Assembly: GCA_016713525.1 (NCBI GenBank)
Contig: JADJOZ010000001.1
Coordinates: 682,001 to 746,000, forward strand
Origin: Bacteroidota bacterium
Lineage (GTDB): Bacteria > Bacteroidota > Bacteroidia > AKYH767-A > OLB10
Length of the DNA: 64,000 bases
Reading direction: 5' to 3'
Every line of letters begins with the position of its first letter. Position 1 is the first letter of the stretch. The translations under genes were made by a program, and so were the position numbers. Under the pieces are notes generated by a model. That model saw only the letters and a list, made by a program, of their open reading frames with translations, was not told the origin of the DNA and did no database searches. Shown piece after piece: positions 1-7,183 of this stretch.

Positions 1-455
1 ATCACTTCACCTTTTTTATTGCTCAATGTTGTTCCAGGCGTGTTGCGAATTGAAGCCGTATTTTGTTTTATACACTGCACAATTTTTACACACAGATTAG
101 TCGTGATAAAAGGTTTCTTTTTAATTTGTTCCAAGCCTAGCCAAAGTGCTTCTTTATAACTCAAAACTTCTTTTGTGGCTGAATTTTCCACTTTTTTGTC
201 GGCAACTAATGATTTGTAAAGTTCATCGTTTGTTGTGATGATGTTTTCTACTTCCGAACTTGCTTTTGCCTCTTGCAAATAAATCGTGTCTAAAAACAGA
301 GTTGGATTTGGTAAGTTCAAAAGTGTTCCGTTAAGTTGAGCCAATGCTCTGCCTGCGGAAATAGTTTTGCGAAGAATGCTTTTTGTTTCTATGTCTGCCT
401 TTGGAGGTAGTAACGGCAGGTCGTTGTATGGTATTTCTCGGCTGAATTTGCTCAT
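1..455 (-). CDS. Fic family protein, N-terminal part (runs off window)
   Basis: The reading frame starts at an ATG at 453-455 and is open to the window edge, giving about 151 residues. It matches the Fic/DOC N-terminal region: an opening MSKFSREIPYNDLPLLPP, then a helix with SSEVEN, which fits the (S/T)xxxE(G/N) inhibitory motif of class II Fic AMP-transferases. The catalytic HPFxxGN core would lie outside the window. Fic enzymes transfer AMP or other phosphate-containing groups to target proteins, and many standalone forms repress their own promoter. The family is clear from the N-terminus; target and activity are unknown. Confidence 0.85.
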   Translation of the reverse strand, partial: MSKFSREIPYNDLPLLPPKADIETKSILRKTISAGRALAQLNGTLLNLPNPTLFLDTIYLQEAKASSEVENIITTNDELYKSLVADKKVENSATKEVLSYKEALWLGLEQIKKKPFITTNLCVKIVQCIKQNTASIRNTPGTTLSNKKGEV

Positions 456-476
456 TTTGTTCAAGTGTAAGATTTG

Positions 477-497
477 CCCTCGTAATTAAAACGAGGG
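477..497. promoter_or_regulatory. Palindromic operator upstream of fic
   Basis: A perfect 7-bp inverted repeat, CCCTCGT and ACGAGGG with a 7-bp AT spacer, lies 22 bp upstream of the fic start. Related half-sites (CTCGTTC at about 522 and 551, AAGGGTAAA near 531) extend the pattern to about 557. This arrangement suits autorepression by the Fic protein or a dedicated regulator; the binding protein is inferred. Confidence 0.5.
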
Positions 498-640
498 TAA
501 AAATAATAAAAATATACTCTCGTTCAACAAATAAGGGTAAATTTTACGCTCGTTCTTATTTTGTCACTGGATACGTGGCATATTGGTTTTGGGGCAACAT
601 TCCCTGTTTGAGGGGCAAAGTGCGTCAGGAAATCCGAATT

Positions 641-717
641 AATCTCCTAGAAAATACCCGGTTTTCAGACTTCCCCGGTATGAAAAAGTTAACTATTGCT
701 TTCCGGTTAGTTCCGAT
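641..717 (-). repeat. Dispersed repeat copy 1 (T9SS CTD-like fossil)
   Basis: This 77-bp segment matches 2075-2151 at about 69 of 77 positions. Read on the minus strand, part of it encodes KSENRVFSRRLI, the characteristic end of a T9SS type A sorting domain; the intact subtilase at 21897-23558 ends KSEDRVFSKKVV. No open gene surrounds it, so it looks like a decayed gene end. Confidence 0.6.
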
Positions 718-796
718 CGTGCTTGTGTTCAGGACTACCCAGGCAATCCCCTGTTGCGCTTGTTATAAGCTGGTTTACTCCACAAAGACTATGCTC

Positions 797-1105
797 TTAG
801 AATTTGATAGAAAGTTGCAAATGCCCACCCAAACCCAATTCCACAATTTTTTGAAGGGTCGAAATTCGTACTTCTTTAATGTTGTTTTCGATTTTGGAAA
901 TGTATCCCTTGTTCGTGCCACATTTTTCTGCAAGTTCTTGCTGGGTCATTCCTTTTTCTAATCGTGCTTGTTGAATCATAAATCCAAGTTTGAATGCCTC
1001 ATACCCTTTATCAAAGTTATCACGTTTTCGAGAACCCTTTTTGCCATACTGCTCATCGATGAATTCATCGAGTGACTTAGTGTTTTTTTTCTGTTTCATA
1101 TTCAT
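797..1105 (-). CDS. HigA-like XRE antitoxin (no toxin seen beside it)
   Basis: This 102-residue protein has a helix-turn-helix at about residues 43-95 (MIQQARLEKGMTQQELAEKC, then NKGYISKIEN). The N-terminal LDEFIDEQYGKKGSRKRDNF matches antitoxins of HigBA pairs. It is a paralogue of the neighbour at 1247-1552, with the same N-terminal plan. No open toxin gene lies in the 141 bp upstream, so it is an orphan antitoxin or a remnant pair. It would bind operator DNA and possibly neutralise the neighbouring HigB. Confidence 0.8.
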   Translation of the reverse strand: MNMKQKKNTKSLDEFIDEQYGKKGSRKRDNFDKGYEAFKLGFMIQQARLEKGMTQQELAEKCGTNKGYISKIENNIKEVRISTLQKIVELGLGGHLQLSIKF

Positions 1106-1246
1106 GTTTTATTTTAACAGCAAGTTGATGTTTGAAGCAATAATTTTATAAATTCAAAATCTCATAGAACGTTTTGGCGGTCAGGGAAGAAAGCGTGTTG
1201 CCGCATTTGTCTGGTACTATCAAAAAACTTGATATCTAACTATGAT

Positions 1247-1552
1247 TTACCCAATGAGCAAATTAATGGGTCTTCCTAAACCGTGTTCAAAAATGCGGTA
1301 AAGCGTGGAAAGTTGGATGTCACATTTGCCATTTTCTAGTCTTGATATATAACTCTTTTTAGTTCCAACCTTTTCAGCTAATTCATCTTGAGTCATATTC
1401 GCTTCTTTTCGCGCTTCTCTTAGCATTTCACTAATGACAAAATACTGTGCTTTTTCTTCAAACTGGTCACGTTTTTTTGTTCCGATTTTCCCGTATTTAA
1501 CATCAAGAAGCTCGTCGAATGTTGTTGCTGATTTGATATTTTTCTTTCTCAT
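1247..1552 (-). CDS. higA: HigA-type antitoxin, XRE family
   Basis: This 101-residue protein has an XRE helix-turn-helix (LREARKEANMTQDELAEKVG, then KKSYISRLENG). It follows the toxin gene directly: the toxin stop and antitoxin start share one base (TAATG), so translation is coupled. Toxin-first order is normal for HigBA. Its predicted role is to block the toxin and autorepress the operon. Confidence 0.88.
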   Translation of the reverse strand: MRKKNIKSATTFDELLDVKYGKIGTKKRDQFEEKAQYFVISEMLREARKEANMTQDELAEKVGTKKSYISRLENGKCDIQLSTLYRIFEHGLGRPINLLIG

Positions 1553-1899
1553 TACTTTTTATTTTTAGACTCAAAATATTCCTTTTTTAATTTTTCTGCT
1601 ATTTCCAAATCCTGTTTTGGTGTTTTTTGAGTTTTCTTTTGAAAACCATTGAAAAGAACAACCAAGTTACCCTTATCAAAGCAACAGAAAATGCGAAAAA
1701 TGTCATTTCCCACCGCAACCCGAATCTCATAGATGCCATCCGTGCCAGTTATGTGATCAAGAAACTTTTTAGGAACCTTGTCAACTGTTCGAATAATTTT
1801 AAACGTGTATTCGATTTTCTCCTGAACTTTTAATTTTTGATTTAGATAAAATTCGAGGAAGTAGTGCTTATGGAAAATGATTTTTCTTTCAGTCTTCAC
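1552..1899 (-). CDS. higB: HigB-type toxin (RelE superfamily, Gp49-like)
   Basis: This 115-residue protein carries the hallmark tail VVLFNGFQKKTQKTPKQDLE of phage Gp49/HigB toxins, preceded by YEIRVAVGNDIFRIFCCFDK, the RelE-type beta-sheet core. Family members are ribosome-dependent mRNA interferases. The likely start is GTG at 1897-1899, since no better in-frame start follows. It forms a translationally coupled pair with HigA downstream. Confidence 0.88.
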   Translation of the reverse strand: MKTERKIIFHKHYFLEFYLNQKLKVQEKIEYTFKIIRTVDKVPKKFLDHITGTDGIYEIRVAVGNDIFRIFCCFDKGNLVVLFNGFQKKTQKTPKQDLEIAEKLKKEYFESKNKK

Positions 1900-1904
1900 G
1901 ATTC

Positions 1905-1925
1905 AAAGTTAACTATAAAGTTAAC
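1905..1925 (-). promoter_or_regulatory. Candidate higBA promoter/operator
   Basis: Two identical 9-bp units AAAGTTAAC start at 1905 and 1917, one helical turn apart, just upstream of the toxin start. On the minus strand the proximal unit forms TAACTTTG, matching the Bacteroidota -7 element TAnnTTTG, with a TTG about 20 bp upstream. Overlap of repeat and promoter suggests HigA autorepression. Confidence 0.5.
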
Positions 1926-2255
1926 AAAATGCAAGTTTTTGGGGAATTATTTTTGCACTCTGACTATTGTCATGACTACCTATTGATTACCGTTATTTTC
2001 TTTCTTTTCTGTTCCAGAAACTGTTAGTTCTTCCCGGTCTGCAAGGTGCTGGTATGAATAGTCATCTACAGATCAATCTCCTGGAAATTAACCGGTTCTC
2101 AGACTTCCCCGGTAGGAAAAAGTTAACTATTGTTTTCCTGTTGGTTCCGATTGTGAAAATTTCTAATTATTTAAAATCCAATTAATTGCACAAATTTAGC
2201 GCCATTTTAGAATATACCCCTCAGGAACTTTAAGTGAAAATAGAACAATAAAATG
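1926..2255. other. Intergenic stretch with decayed coding remnants
   Basis: There is no intact gene here. On the minus strand 1980-2072 is open for 30 codons ending at a TAG (QHLADREELTVSGTEKKE), without a start or a recognisable family. Next to it is the T9SS CTD-like repeat at 2075-2151. Both look like debris of displaced genes. Confidence 0.4.
2075..2151 (-). repeat. Dispersed repeat copy 2 (T9SS CTD-like fossil)
   Basis: This is a 77-bp copy of 641-717 with about 8 differences. The minus strand reads KSENRLISRRLI, the expected end of a T9SS type A sorting domain, but no gene body is attached. Confidence 0.6.
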
Positions 2256-2283
2256 TTTGAAATTGGAACAATTAGTATCTTTG
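2256..2283 (+). promoter_or_regulatory. Candidate promoter of the Panacea antitoxin gene
   Basis: TTTG at 2256-2259 and TATCTTTG at 2276-2283 match the Bacteroidota -33 and -7 elements, with a somewhat short 16-bp spacer, 30 bp upstream of the ATG at 2314. Confidence 0.45.
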
Positions 2284-2313
2284 TCATGTTGAAGAGTAAA
2301 ACATAAAGGAACC

Positions 2314-3111
2314 ATGAGTATAGGACTGTCACAAAAGCAAATTGGTAAGAGGATCACAGAACTTCGTAAAATGAAAGGGTTATCTCAGGAAGATTTGGCC
2401 AGGATTGTCAAATTATCCAGGTCATCTTTGGCTCAGATAGAGTTAGGAAACAGAAGTGTTGATGTTCTTGAATTGCAAAAACTGTCTTTGGTTTTGGAAT
2501 TTTCATTAGACGATTTTATGTCTAAGGATTTTCCGGCAAGAAAAGATGTTGAAGTAAAAGATGAAAAAAAGGCTAAAAAAGTAGAGGAACGAATTTCAGT
2601 GCCTACGTTACAAGTCAATAAGTTTAAAAATGTTTTATTATATATTCTTGAACGATGTGCAGGTAAGCCAAATGTCAGTGAAACTGTTCTGTACAAGCTC
2701 CTGTATTTTTCTGATTTTAATTATTATGAATTGTATGAGGAGCATTTAACAGGCGCTAAATATCGCAAATTGCCTTATGGGCCTGTACCTCATAAGTTGG
2801 ATACAATCATTGGTCAAATGATTGAAAAAGGGCAATTGCAAAGAGTAAAAACGGATTATCACGGTTATCCTCAAATTCGTTATTTGCCTTTAGTGAAAGC
2901 TGACTTAACAGAACTAAGGGCAAGTGAAAAGGAAGTTATTGATAAAGTTATTGACCAAATGAGCGACTGGTCTGCAACCTCTATCAGCGATTATTCTCAC
3001 AAAGATTTGCCTTGGGAAGTCACAGACGAAGGAAAAGATATTAGCTATGAGTTGGCATTTTACAGAGAGTTGCCTTATTCGGTAAGAGTTTATAACGAGG
3101 AAAACGAGTAA
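2314..3111 (+). CDS. XRE HTH plus Panacea (DUF4065/SocA-like) antitoxin
   Basis: This 265-residue protein has an N-terminal XRE helix-turn-helix (about 7-65; LRKMKGLSQEDLARIVKLSR) and a short charged linker. A Panacea/DUF4065 domain follows at about 105-260: VLYKLLYFSDFNYYEL, KLPYGPVPHKLD, ATSISDYSHKDLPWE. Panacea proteins are promiscuous antitoxins that pair with many unrelated toxins, and the HTH adds operon control. The toxin normally adjoins the antitoxin. Here an ORF starting 3 nt after the stop codon ends after only 8 codons, so the partner seems to be lost. Confidence 0.85.
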   Translation: MSIGLSQKQIGKRITELRKMKGLSQEDLARIVKLSRSSLAQIELGNRSVDVLELQKLSLVLEFSLDDFMSKDFPARKDVEVKDEKKAKKVEERISVPTLQVNKFKNVLLYILERCAGKPNVSETVLYKLLYFSDFNYYELYEEHLTGAKYRKLPYGPVPHKLDTIIGQMIEKGQLQRVKTDYHGYPQIRYLPLVKADLTELRASEKEVIDKVIDQMSDWSATSISDYSHKDLPWEVTDEGKDISYELAFYRELPYSVRVYNEENE

Positions 3112-3114
3112 GAA

Positions 3115-3141
3115 ATGGAATTTTGTCATCTGACCGAATAG
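3115..3141 (+). pseudogene. Possible toxin start, truncated after 8 codons
   Basis: An ATG lies 3 nt after the Panacea antitoxin stop, the normal position for a partner toxin, but the frame reads MEFCHLTE and stops. Sequence resembling the end of a T9SS protein begins at about the same point, so this looks like a recombination junction that removed the toxin. This is inference from position only. Confidence 0.3.
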
Positions 3142-3289
3142 AAATGAAGTGGTCGCAAAGATCCAAACTAACGGTCAGGGAACGATTCATCAAAGTACTT
3201 CAGCTTTCCAGCCTGGTGTGTTCTTTGTGATTTTGGAAAGTAAAAGCGGAGAGCGCATTGCTAAGAAATTAGTCATAATTAAATACTAA
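3134..3289 (+). pseudogene. Orphan 3' end of a T9SS sorting-domain gene
   Basis: A frame open for 51 codons has no start. It reads NEVVAKIQTNGQGTIHQSTS, then FQPGVFFVILESKSGERIAK and KLVIIKY before TAA. This is the C-terminal half of a T9SS type A sorting domain. The rest of the gene is absent; the Panacea gene abuts it, implying that the accessory DNA replaced or interrupted the original gene. Confidence 0.65.
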
Positions 3290-3337
3290 ACTTCAGCTAA
3301 ATTCATTTAATGAAAATATCTGAATAAACAACAGAGC

Positions 3338-3871
3338 ATGAAAACTTACGGTTTGATATTGATAATACTACTTACATTCACCCATGTGAATGGGCAGACA
3401 TGGCAATGGGGCGCACGATTCGGTGGACTTTCCACCGGACCCAATAATGACAACCCTGATGAATCCATCAGGGATATCATAACTGACAATGAGGGCAATG
3501 TTTACTTTTGTGGAACCGTACGACAGCCTTCCAATGCAAATGGAAATATTCTTACTACTTATGGAGCCTATGATATTATTGTTGGCAAGATCGATTGCCA
3601 TGGCAACCTGGCATGGGTAAAAACGGCCGGAGGTTTTTTCGAAGACTTTGCAAACAGCATCTACCAGGATGATGTTGGAAATTTGTATGTGACGGGACAA
3701 ATTGAAGCAACAATAAATAATCCTTGCAACTTGTTTGGAACCATCGTAACAGATAACACAACGGATCTTTTTCTTTCCAAACTGGATACGGCCGGAAATG
3801 TATCCTGTTTTCCTCACTGGGACACCTTAGAAATCAAAGAGGTTAGCAATTTCTCTATGCTCCTCAGTTAG
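3338..3871 (+). pseudogene. SBBP beta-propeller T9SS protein, 5' part split by an IS
   Basis: It begins with a signal peptide (MKTYGLILIILLTFTHVNGQ) followed by beta-propeller SBBP-type units (DIIVGKIDCHGNLAWVKTAG, DDVGNLYVTGQIE). Genuine coding ends at 3803, where the IS1634-family element begins; the last 22 codons come from the insertion sequence. Joining 3338-3803 to 5570-6798 gives exactly 565 codons in frame, so the intact gene encoded a 564-residue secreted protein with a T9SS sorting domain. The propeller ligand is unknown. Confidence 0.75.
3666..3803 (+). repeat. 138-bp target duplication, left copy
   Basis: These 138 bp recur without a mismatch at 5432-5569, directly abutting the two ends of the insertion sequence. 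Flanking bases differ on both sides, which fixes the length. IS1634, the founder of this transposase family, is known for variable and very long target duplications. Confidence 0.85.
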
Positions 3872-5431
3872 AATCAGTTTTTTCTTAATGCTTTCTTTGC
3901 TTCCAGGTAACTTAACTTCTATCTCAAACAAATTGGCAGCTATCTCTATTACTTTTGTTGGAGTTAGTGCAGACTTCTTCTGTTTCAATATTCTCTCAAG
4001 TTCTTTATACACTTTGTAGGCTACAAAATTCAGACAAATGTGAGCTTCAATTCGCTTTTGTAATCGATGATAAATAGGCCTGACTTTCAAATCTGTTTTC
4101 GATACTCTAAAGGCAGTTTCGATTTGCCATAGATGACTATAATTTTCTATAATTGCATTGTTTTAAGCGGACTATTGGTTAAATAACCTTTCAATCCATC
4201 CCATTTTGCATCTTCATAGAACTTATTATAATCAATGTGTACCATTATTTCATTGTCAATTTTCAGGTATTTATTATATCCTTTGTTGTTGATGTGGGCT
4301 TTTTTAATTTACCAGTCGTTATTTGCTTTTCCAATCGAGCGATACCTCTTTCTGTTATGACAATCTTTCTTTGCTCGTTTTTCCGAATAGCTCGCAATGA
4401 GCTCAGATCTTCTTTTGATGATAGCAGTTTCCAGGTTTGACAAGCGTAAGTCAAGTATTTTCTTGATGCTCGAAGATTCTGCTTTTATTCTAGCTCCAAT
4501 AATGAACTCATAGTTTTGTTCTTTTAACAGTTTCACATTGGGCTTTGAGAGAAGTCCTGAGTCTGCTACAACCACTAAGCGTTCTAATTGATACTTGTTT
4601 AAATGATTCTAAAACCGGTAACATGGTATGACCTTCAAACTGACTTCCATTGAAAATTTCATAGGCTAACGGATATCCATTACTAGCTACCAATAAGCCC
4701 AAAACTATTTGTGGATTTTGATGCTTGCCTTCTTTTGAAAATCCTGTCCTTCGCAACTCATCTTCTTTTCTATTTCAAAATAAATGGTTGTTACATCGTA
4801 AAAACAATACTGATTTCACCATCTAGTATTTGTTTGGTATGTTCAAAACTAATCTGTTGAACTATCTCTTTTTGTTCTGTATTGAGCTTGTCTAAGTAAC
4901 GGTAAATTTGATTTTCATCATAATCAATACCATGATATCGATGTAAATATTCGGTGGTTTTTAATTTGCTTTTAGGATAAATTAAACGATACAGAACTAA
5001 CCATTTAAAATTTCATCTTCAATTACTCCAAATCCAATGGAATCAAAATTTTCCTATCGTTAGCTCTAAGCCAACTTGTTTATGAGCGGTAATACTATCG
5101 AGTAATTTCTCCGCATTTAACTTTTCTCCATCGAAATCAAAATTGATTTGTCCGCAATGATCAACCATCCATTGTCGGGCCTTTATAAGCAATTCCTGAA
5201 TTTCAATTTTCGAAGAAGTGCACCCAAGAGTGTGAACCACTTTATATCTTCCAGAACTCTTATCAATTATTTGTACTGATACCTTACCACTGATATTTCG
5301 CTTTTGCCGGATAAACATTAAATAAAGCTACAAAAACTTTCTGGGACACCCAAGACACCCATAAATAAAAACATAACCTATTTAAATTCAAATAATTATG
5401 AAATTGCCATCAGGGTGGTGAGGAAAACAGG
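3804..5431 (-). mobile_element. IS1634-family insertion sequence (1628 bp)
   Basis: The ends are perfect 14-bp terminal inverted repeats, CCTGTTTTCCTCAC on the left and GTGAGGAAAACAGG on the right. The element carries one transposase gene on the minus strand and interrupts a T9SS propeller gene. It is bracketed by a perfect 138-bp duplication of host sequence. Confidence 0.85.
3827..5318 (-). pseudogene. IS1634-family transposase, multiply frameshifted
   Basis: The N-terminus at 5318 reads MFIRQKRNISGKVSVQIIDK, typical of IS1634-type transposases. Pieces then continue in several frames: a CYDVTTIYFE-like segment near 4780, GFSKEGKHQNPQIVLGLLV near 4740, VVADSGLLSKPNV near 4570, and the C-terminal RIEAHICLNFVAYKVYKEL near 4050. 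The span of about 497 codons is close to family length. At least four frameshifts break it. Because core genes here also carry indels, real inactivation cannot be separated from sequence error. Confidence 0.8.
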
Positions 5432-5569
5432 AGGATGATGTTGGAAATTTGTATGTGACGGGACAAATTGAAGCAACAATAAATAATCCTTGCAACTTGT
5501 TTGGAACCATCGTAACAGATAACACAACGGATCTTTTTCTTTCCAAACTGGATACGGCCGGAAATGTAT
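5432..5569 (+). repeat. 138-bp target duplication, right copy
   Basis: It is identical to 3666-3803 over its whole length and directly follows the right inverted repeat of the insertion sequence. It re-enters the propeller gene in the correct reading frame. Confidence 0.85.
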
Positions 5570-6798
5570 TATGGAATAAGGTTGCTTCCCTTGGCTTTCC
5601 TTCCCTGCTCACTTATGGTTATCACCTGAAAAAAGGTTTGAATAATAATATCGACATGCTATTTCGTGTTGCATTGGACGGAGAATTATTCCCGGGAGAT
5701 TCGGTAACCCGAGGCTGGTGGTTGGCCACGATGGATACATCAGGCACCATACTTTCAAAATTTCTCTTTGCTTATGATATAAATCCGTTCCCGGTTTTTG
5801 ACTTTGATACAGGACCAAATGGTGATCATTATTTTATCGGTACGTTCGGACAAGGCTGGGATTCCGCATCGGTAGGGGGACAAATGATTTATAGGACAAA
5901 TCCAGCAGGGGGTAACGATTTTGTGTTCTTTAAATTTGATAACGCTAACAATTTACAATGGCTGAATCAAATCGGTGATACAACTTTCAGATTTATTGAA
6001 GGAAGTAGAATTATGGTAACTTCAAACGACGAGGTTTACATTGGCGGAAGTATTTTTAACGGAGTTATTTTTGGTAATGATACCATGTTCAATACAATCG
6101 GTGGGGCTAATAACAATTTTCCTTTTTTAGCCAAATATAATAACCAGGGCGTATCACAATGGGGAATCGGAATGAGTACCACCTTTTCATGTGAAATGTC
6201 GGGAGGTATAATTGAACTTCCCAATGGGAATATAGGATTCAGCGGTTACTTTACAGTTACCGGTCAGATTGATAGTTTTAATGTAAGCGGTTCTGGCAAA
6301 GAAATATTTATTGGAGAGATCACACCCAATCGTGATTTACTTTCAGTAGTCACGTTTCCCTCCGGCCCTCAGGATTACCCTCAGGAACTGGTTTGTGATA
6401 CTTCAGGAAATTTATATTTAAGTGGGGCCTTTTCTGGTTCGTTTACCATAAACGGCATCACCAATACTTCAGGTGGAGGAATGACAGATGGATTTGTAGC
6501 AAAATATGGTTACATCTGTACCACTTCATTGGAAGAAATAATTTCCGGTAATGATTTCATATCATTGTATCCCAACCCGTCCATTGATATTGTTTACTTC
6601 AAATTGAAAAATGAAAGTAGATCAACTTTATTAAGTGTTTATAATTCGCTTGGATCGAAAGTTTATGAAGCCACAATTCCGGCAAATGATTCGGATTATT
6701 ATTCAATTGATATCAGTAAATTATCCTCAGGTGTTTACTTTTTACAATTAAAAACTTCGTCAGGAATTTCCTCAGGAAAGTTTGTAAAAACGGATTGA
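5449..6798 (+). CDS. SBBP beta-propeller protein with T9SS type A sorting domain, 3' part
   Basis: This is a 449-codon open frame, the downstream portion of the gene starting at 3338. It contains further propeller-like units (LSKLDTAGNVLWNK, FVFFKFDNANNLQWLNQIG, AKYNNQGVSQWGIG). A C-terminal T9SS type A domain follows at about residues 372-449, with ISLYPNPSIDIVYFKL, VYNSLGSKVYEA and LSSGVYFLQLKTS. Without the split the product would be secreted and surface-anchored or released. Starting at the internal ATG it lacks a signal peptide, so it should not be secreted as it stands. Confidence 0.8.
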   Translation: MYVTGQIEATINNPCNLFGTIVTDNTTDLFLSKLDTAGNVLWNKVASLGFPSLLTYGYHLKKGLNNNIDMLFRVALDGELFPGDSVTRGWWLATMDTSGTILSKFLFAYDINPFPVFDFDTGPNGDHYFIGTFGQGWDSASVGGQMIYRTNPAGGNDFVFFKFDNANNLQWLNQIGDTTFRFIEGSRIMVTSNDEVYIGGSIFNGVIFGNDTMFNTIGGANNNFPFLAKYNNQGVSQWGIGMSTTFSCEMSGGIIELPNGNIGFSGYFTVTGQIDSFNVSGSGKEIFIGEITPNRDLLSVVTFPSGPQDYPQELVCDTSGNLYLSGAFSGSFTINGITNTSGGGMTDGFVAKYGYICTTSLEEIISGNDFISLYPNPSIDIVYFKLKNESRSTLLSVYNSLGSKVYEATIPANDSDYYSIDISKLSSGVYFLQLKTSSGISSGKFVKTD

Positions 6799-6868
6799 TT
6801 TACAATTAGGAAATTTAAATTCATTTATTTGTACCCCGAGAATAGCATAGCAGGTAACAGCGCATTTG

Positions 6869-6890
6869 GCCCCAGTGGGGCATTTATTTT
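6869..6890 (+). terminator. Rho-independent terminator after the propeller gene
   Basis: The stem GCCCC-AGT-GGGGC at 6869-6881 is followed by ATTTATTTTT, 70 bp after the stop codon at 6798. Confidence 0.65.
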
Positions 6891-6984
6891 TCAAGATGTT
6901 TAATTTTTGAATTGAAAATTGAGTCATCAGAATATTTATCAAAAGTAAACCCCACCTCCGCAAATGCGTGGCACTATATAAGCA

Positions 6985-7083
6985 TACTTTGAAGAAGACC
7001 AAAAGATAGTTTTCATCGAACTATATCACAAGCAGGATAAAGAATCTGAAGACAGAGAACGAATTTTAAAGAACTTTAAATGA
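6985..7083 (+). pseudogene. RelE-like toxin remnant (C-terminal 32 residues)
   Basis: An open frame reads YFEEDQKIVFIELYHKQDKE then SEDRERILKNFK before TGA, matching the last strand and helix of RelE/ParE-family toxins. A stop codon lies immediately upstream in frame, so only the tail survives. An ATG at about 7091 opens MKKSIH and stops, perhaps the start of a lost antitoxin. Confidence 0.45.
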
Positions 7084-7183
7084 TAATAAAATGAAAAAAT
7101 CTATACACTGATATCGAATAATACATTTGTTTGTTCTCGCTATTTTGCCTTCATAATTTCAATTCACGCTATCAGAAAACTAC

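Noticed and set aside
575..961. 128-codon plus-strand reading frame
   Set aside because: It lies antisense to the HigA-like antitoxin and across the T9SS CTD-like repeat; its sequence has no coding character.
3666..5569. The 138-bp duplication as an assembly overlap artefact
   Set aside because: Not fully excluded, but 138 bp is not a usual k-mer size, the copies abut the inverted repeats exactly, and the IS1634 family is known for long duplications.
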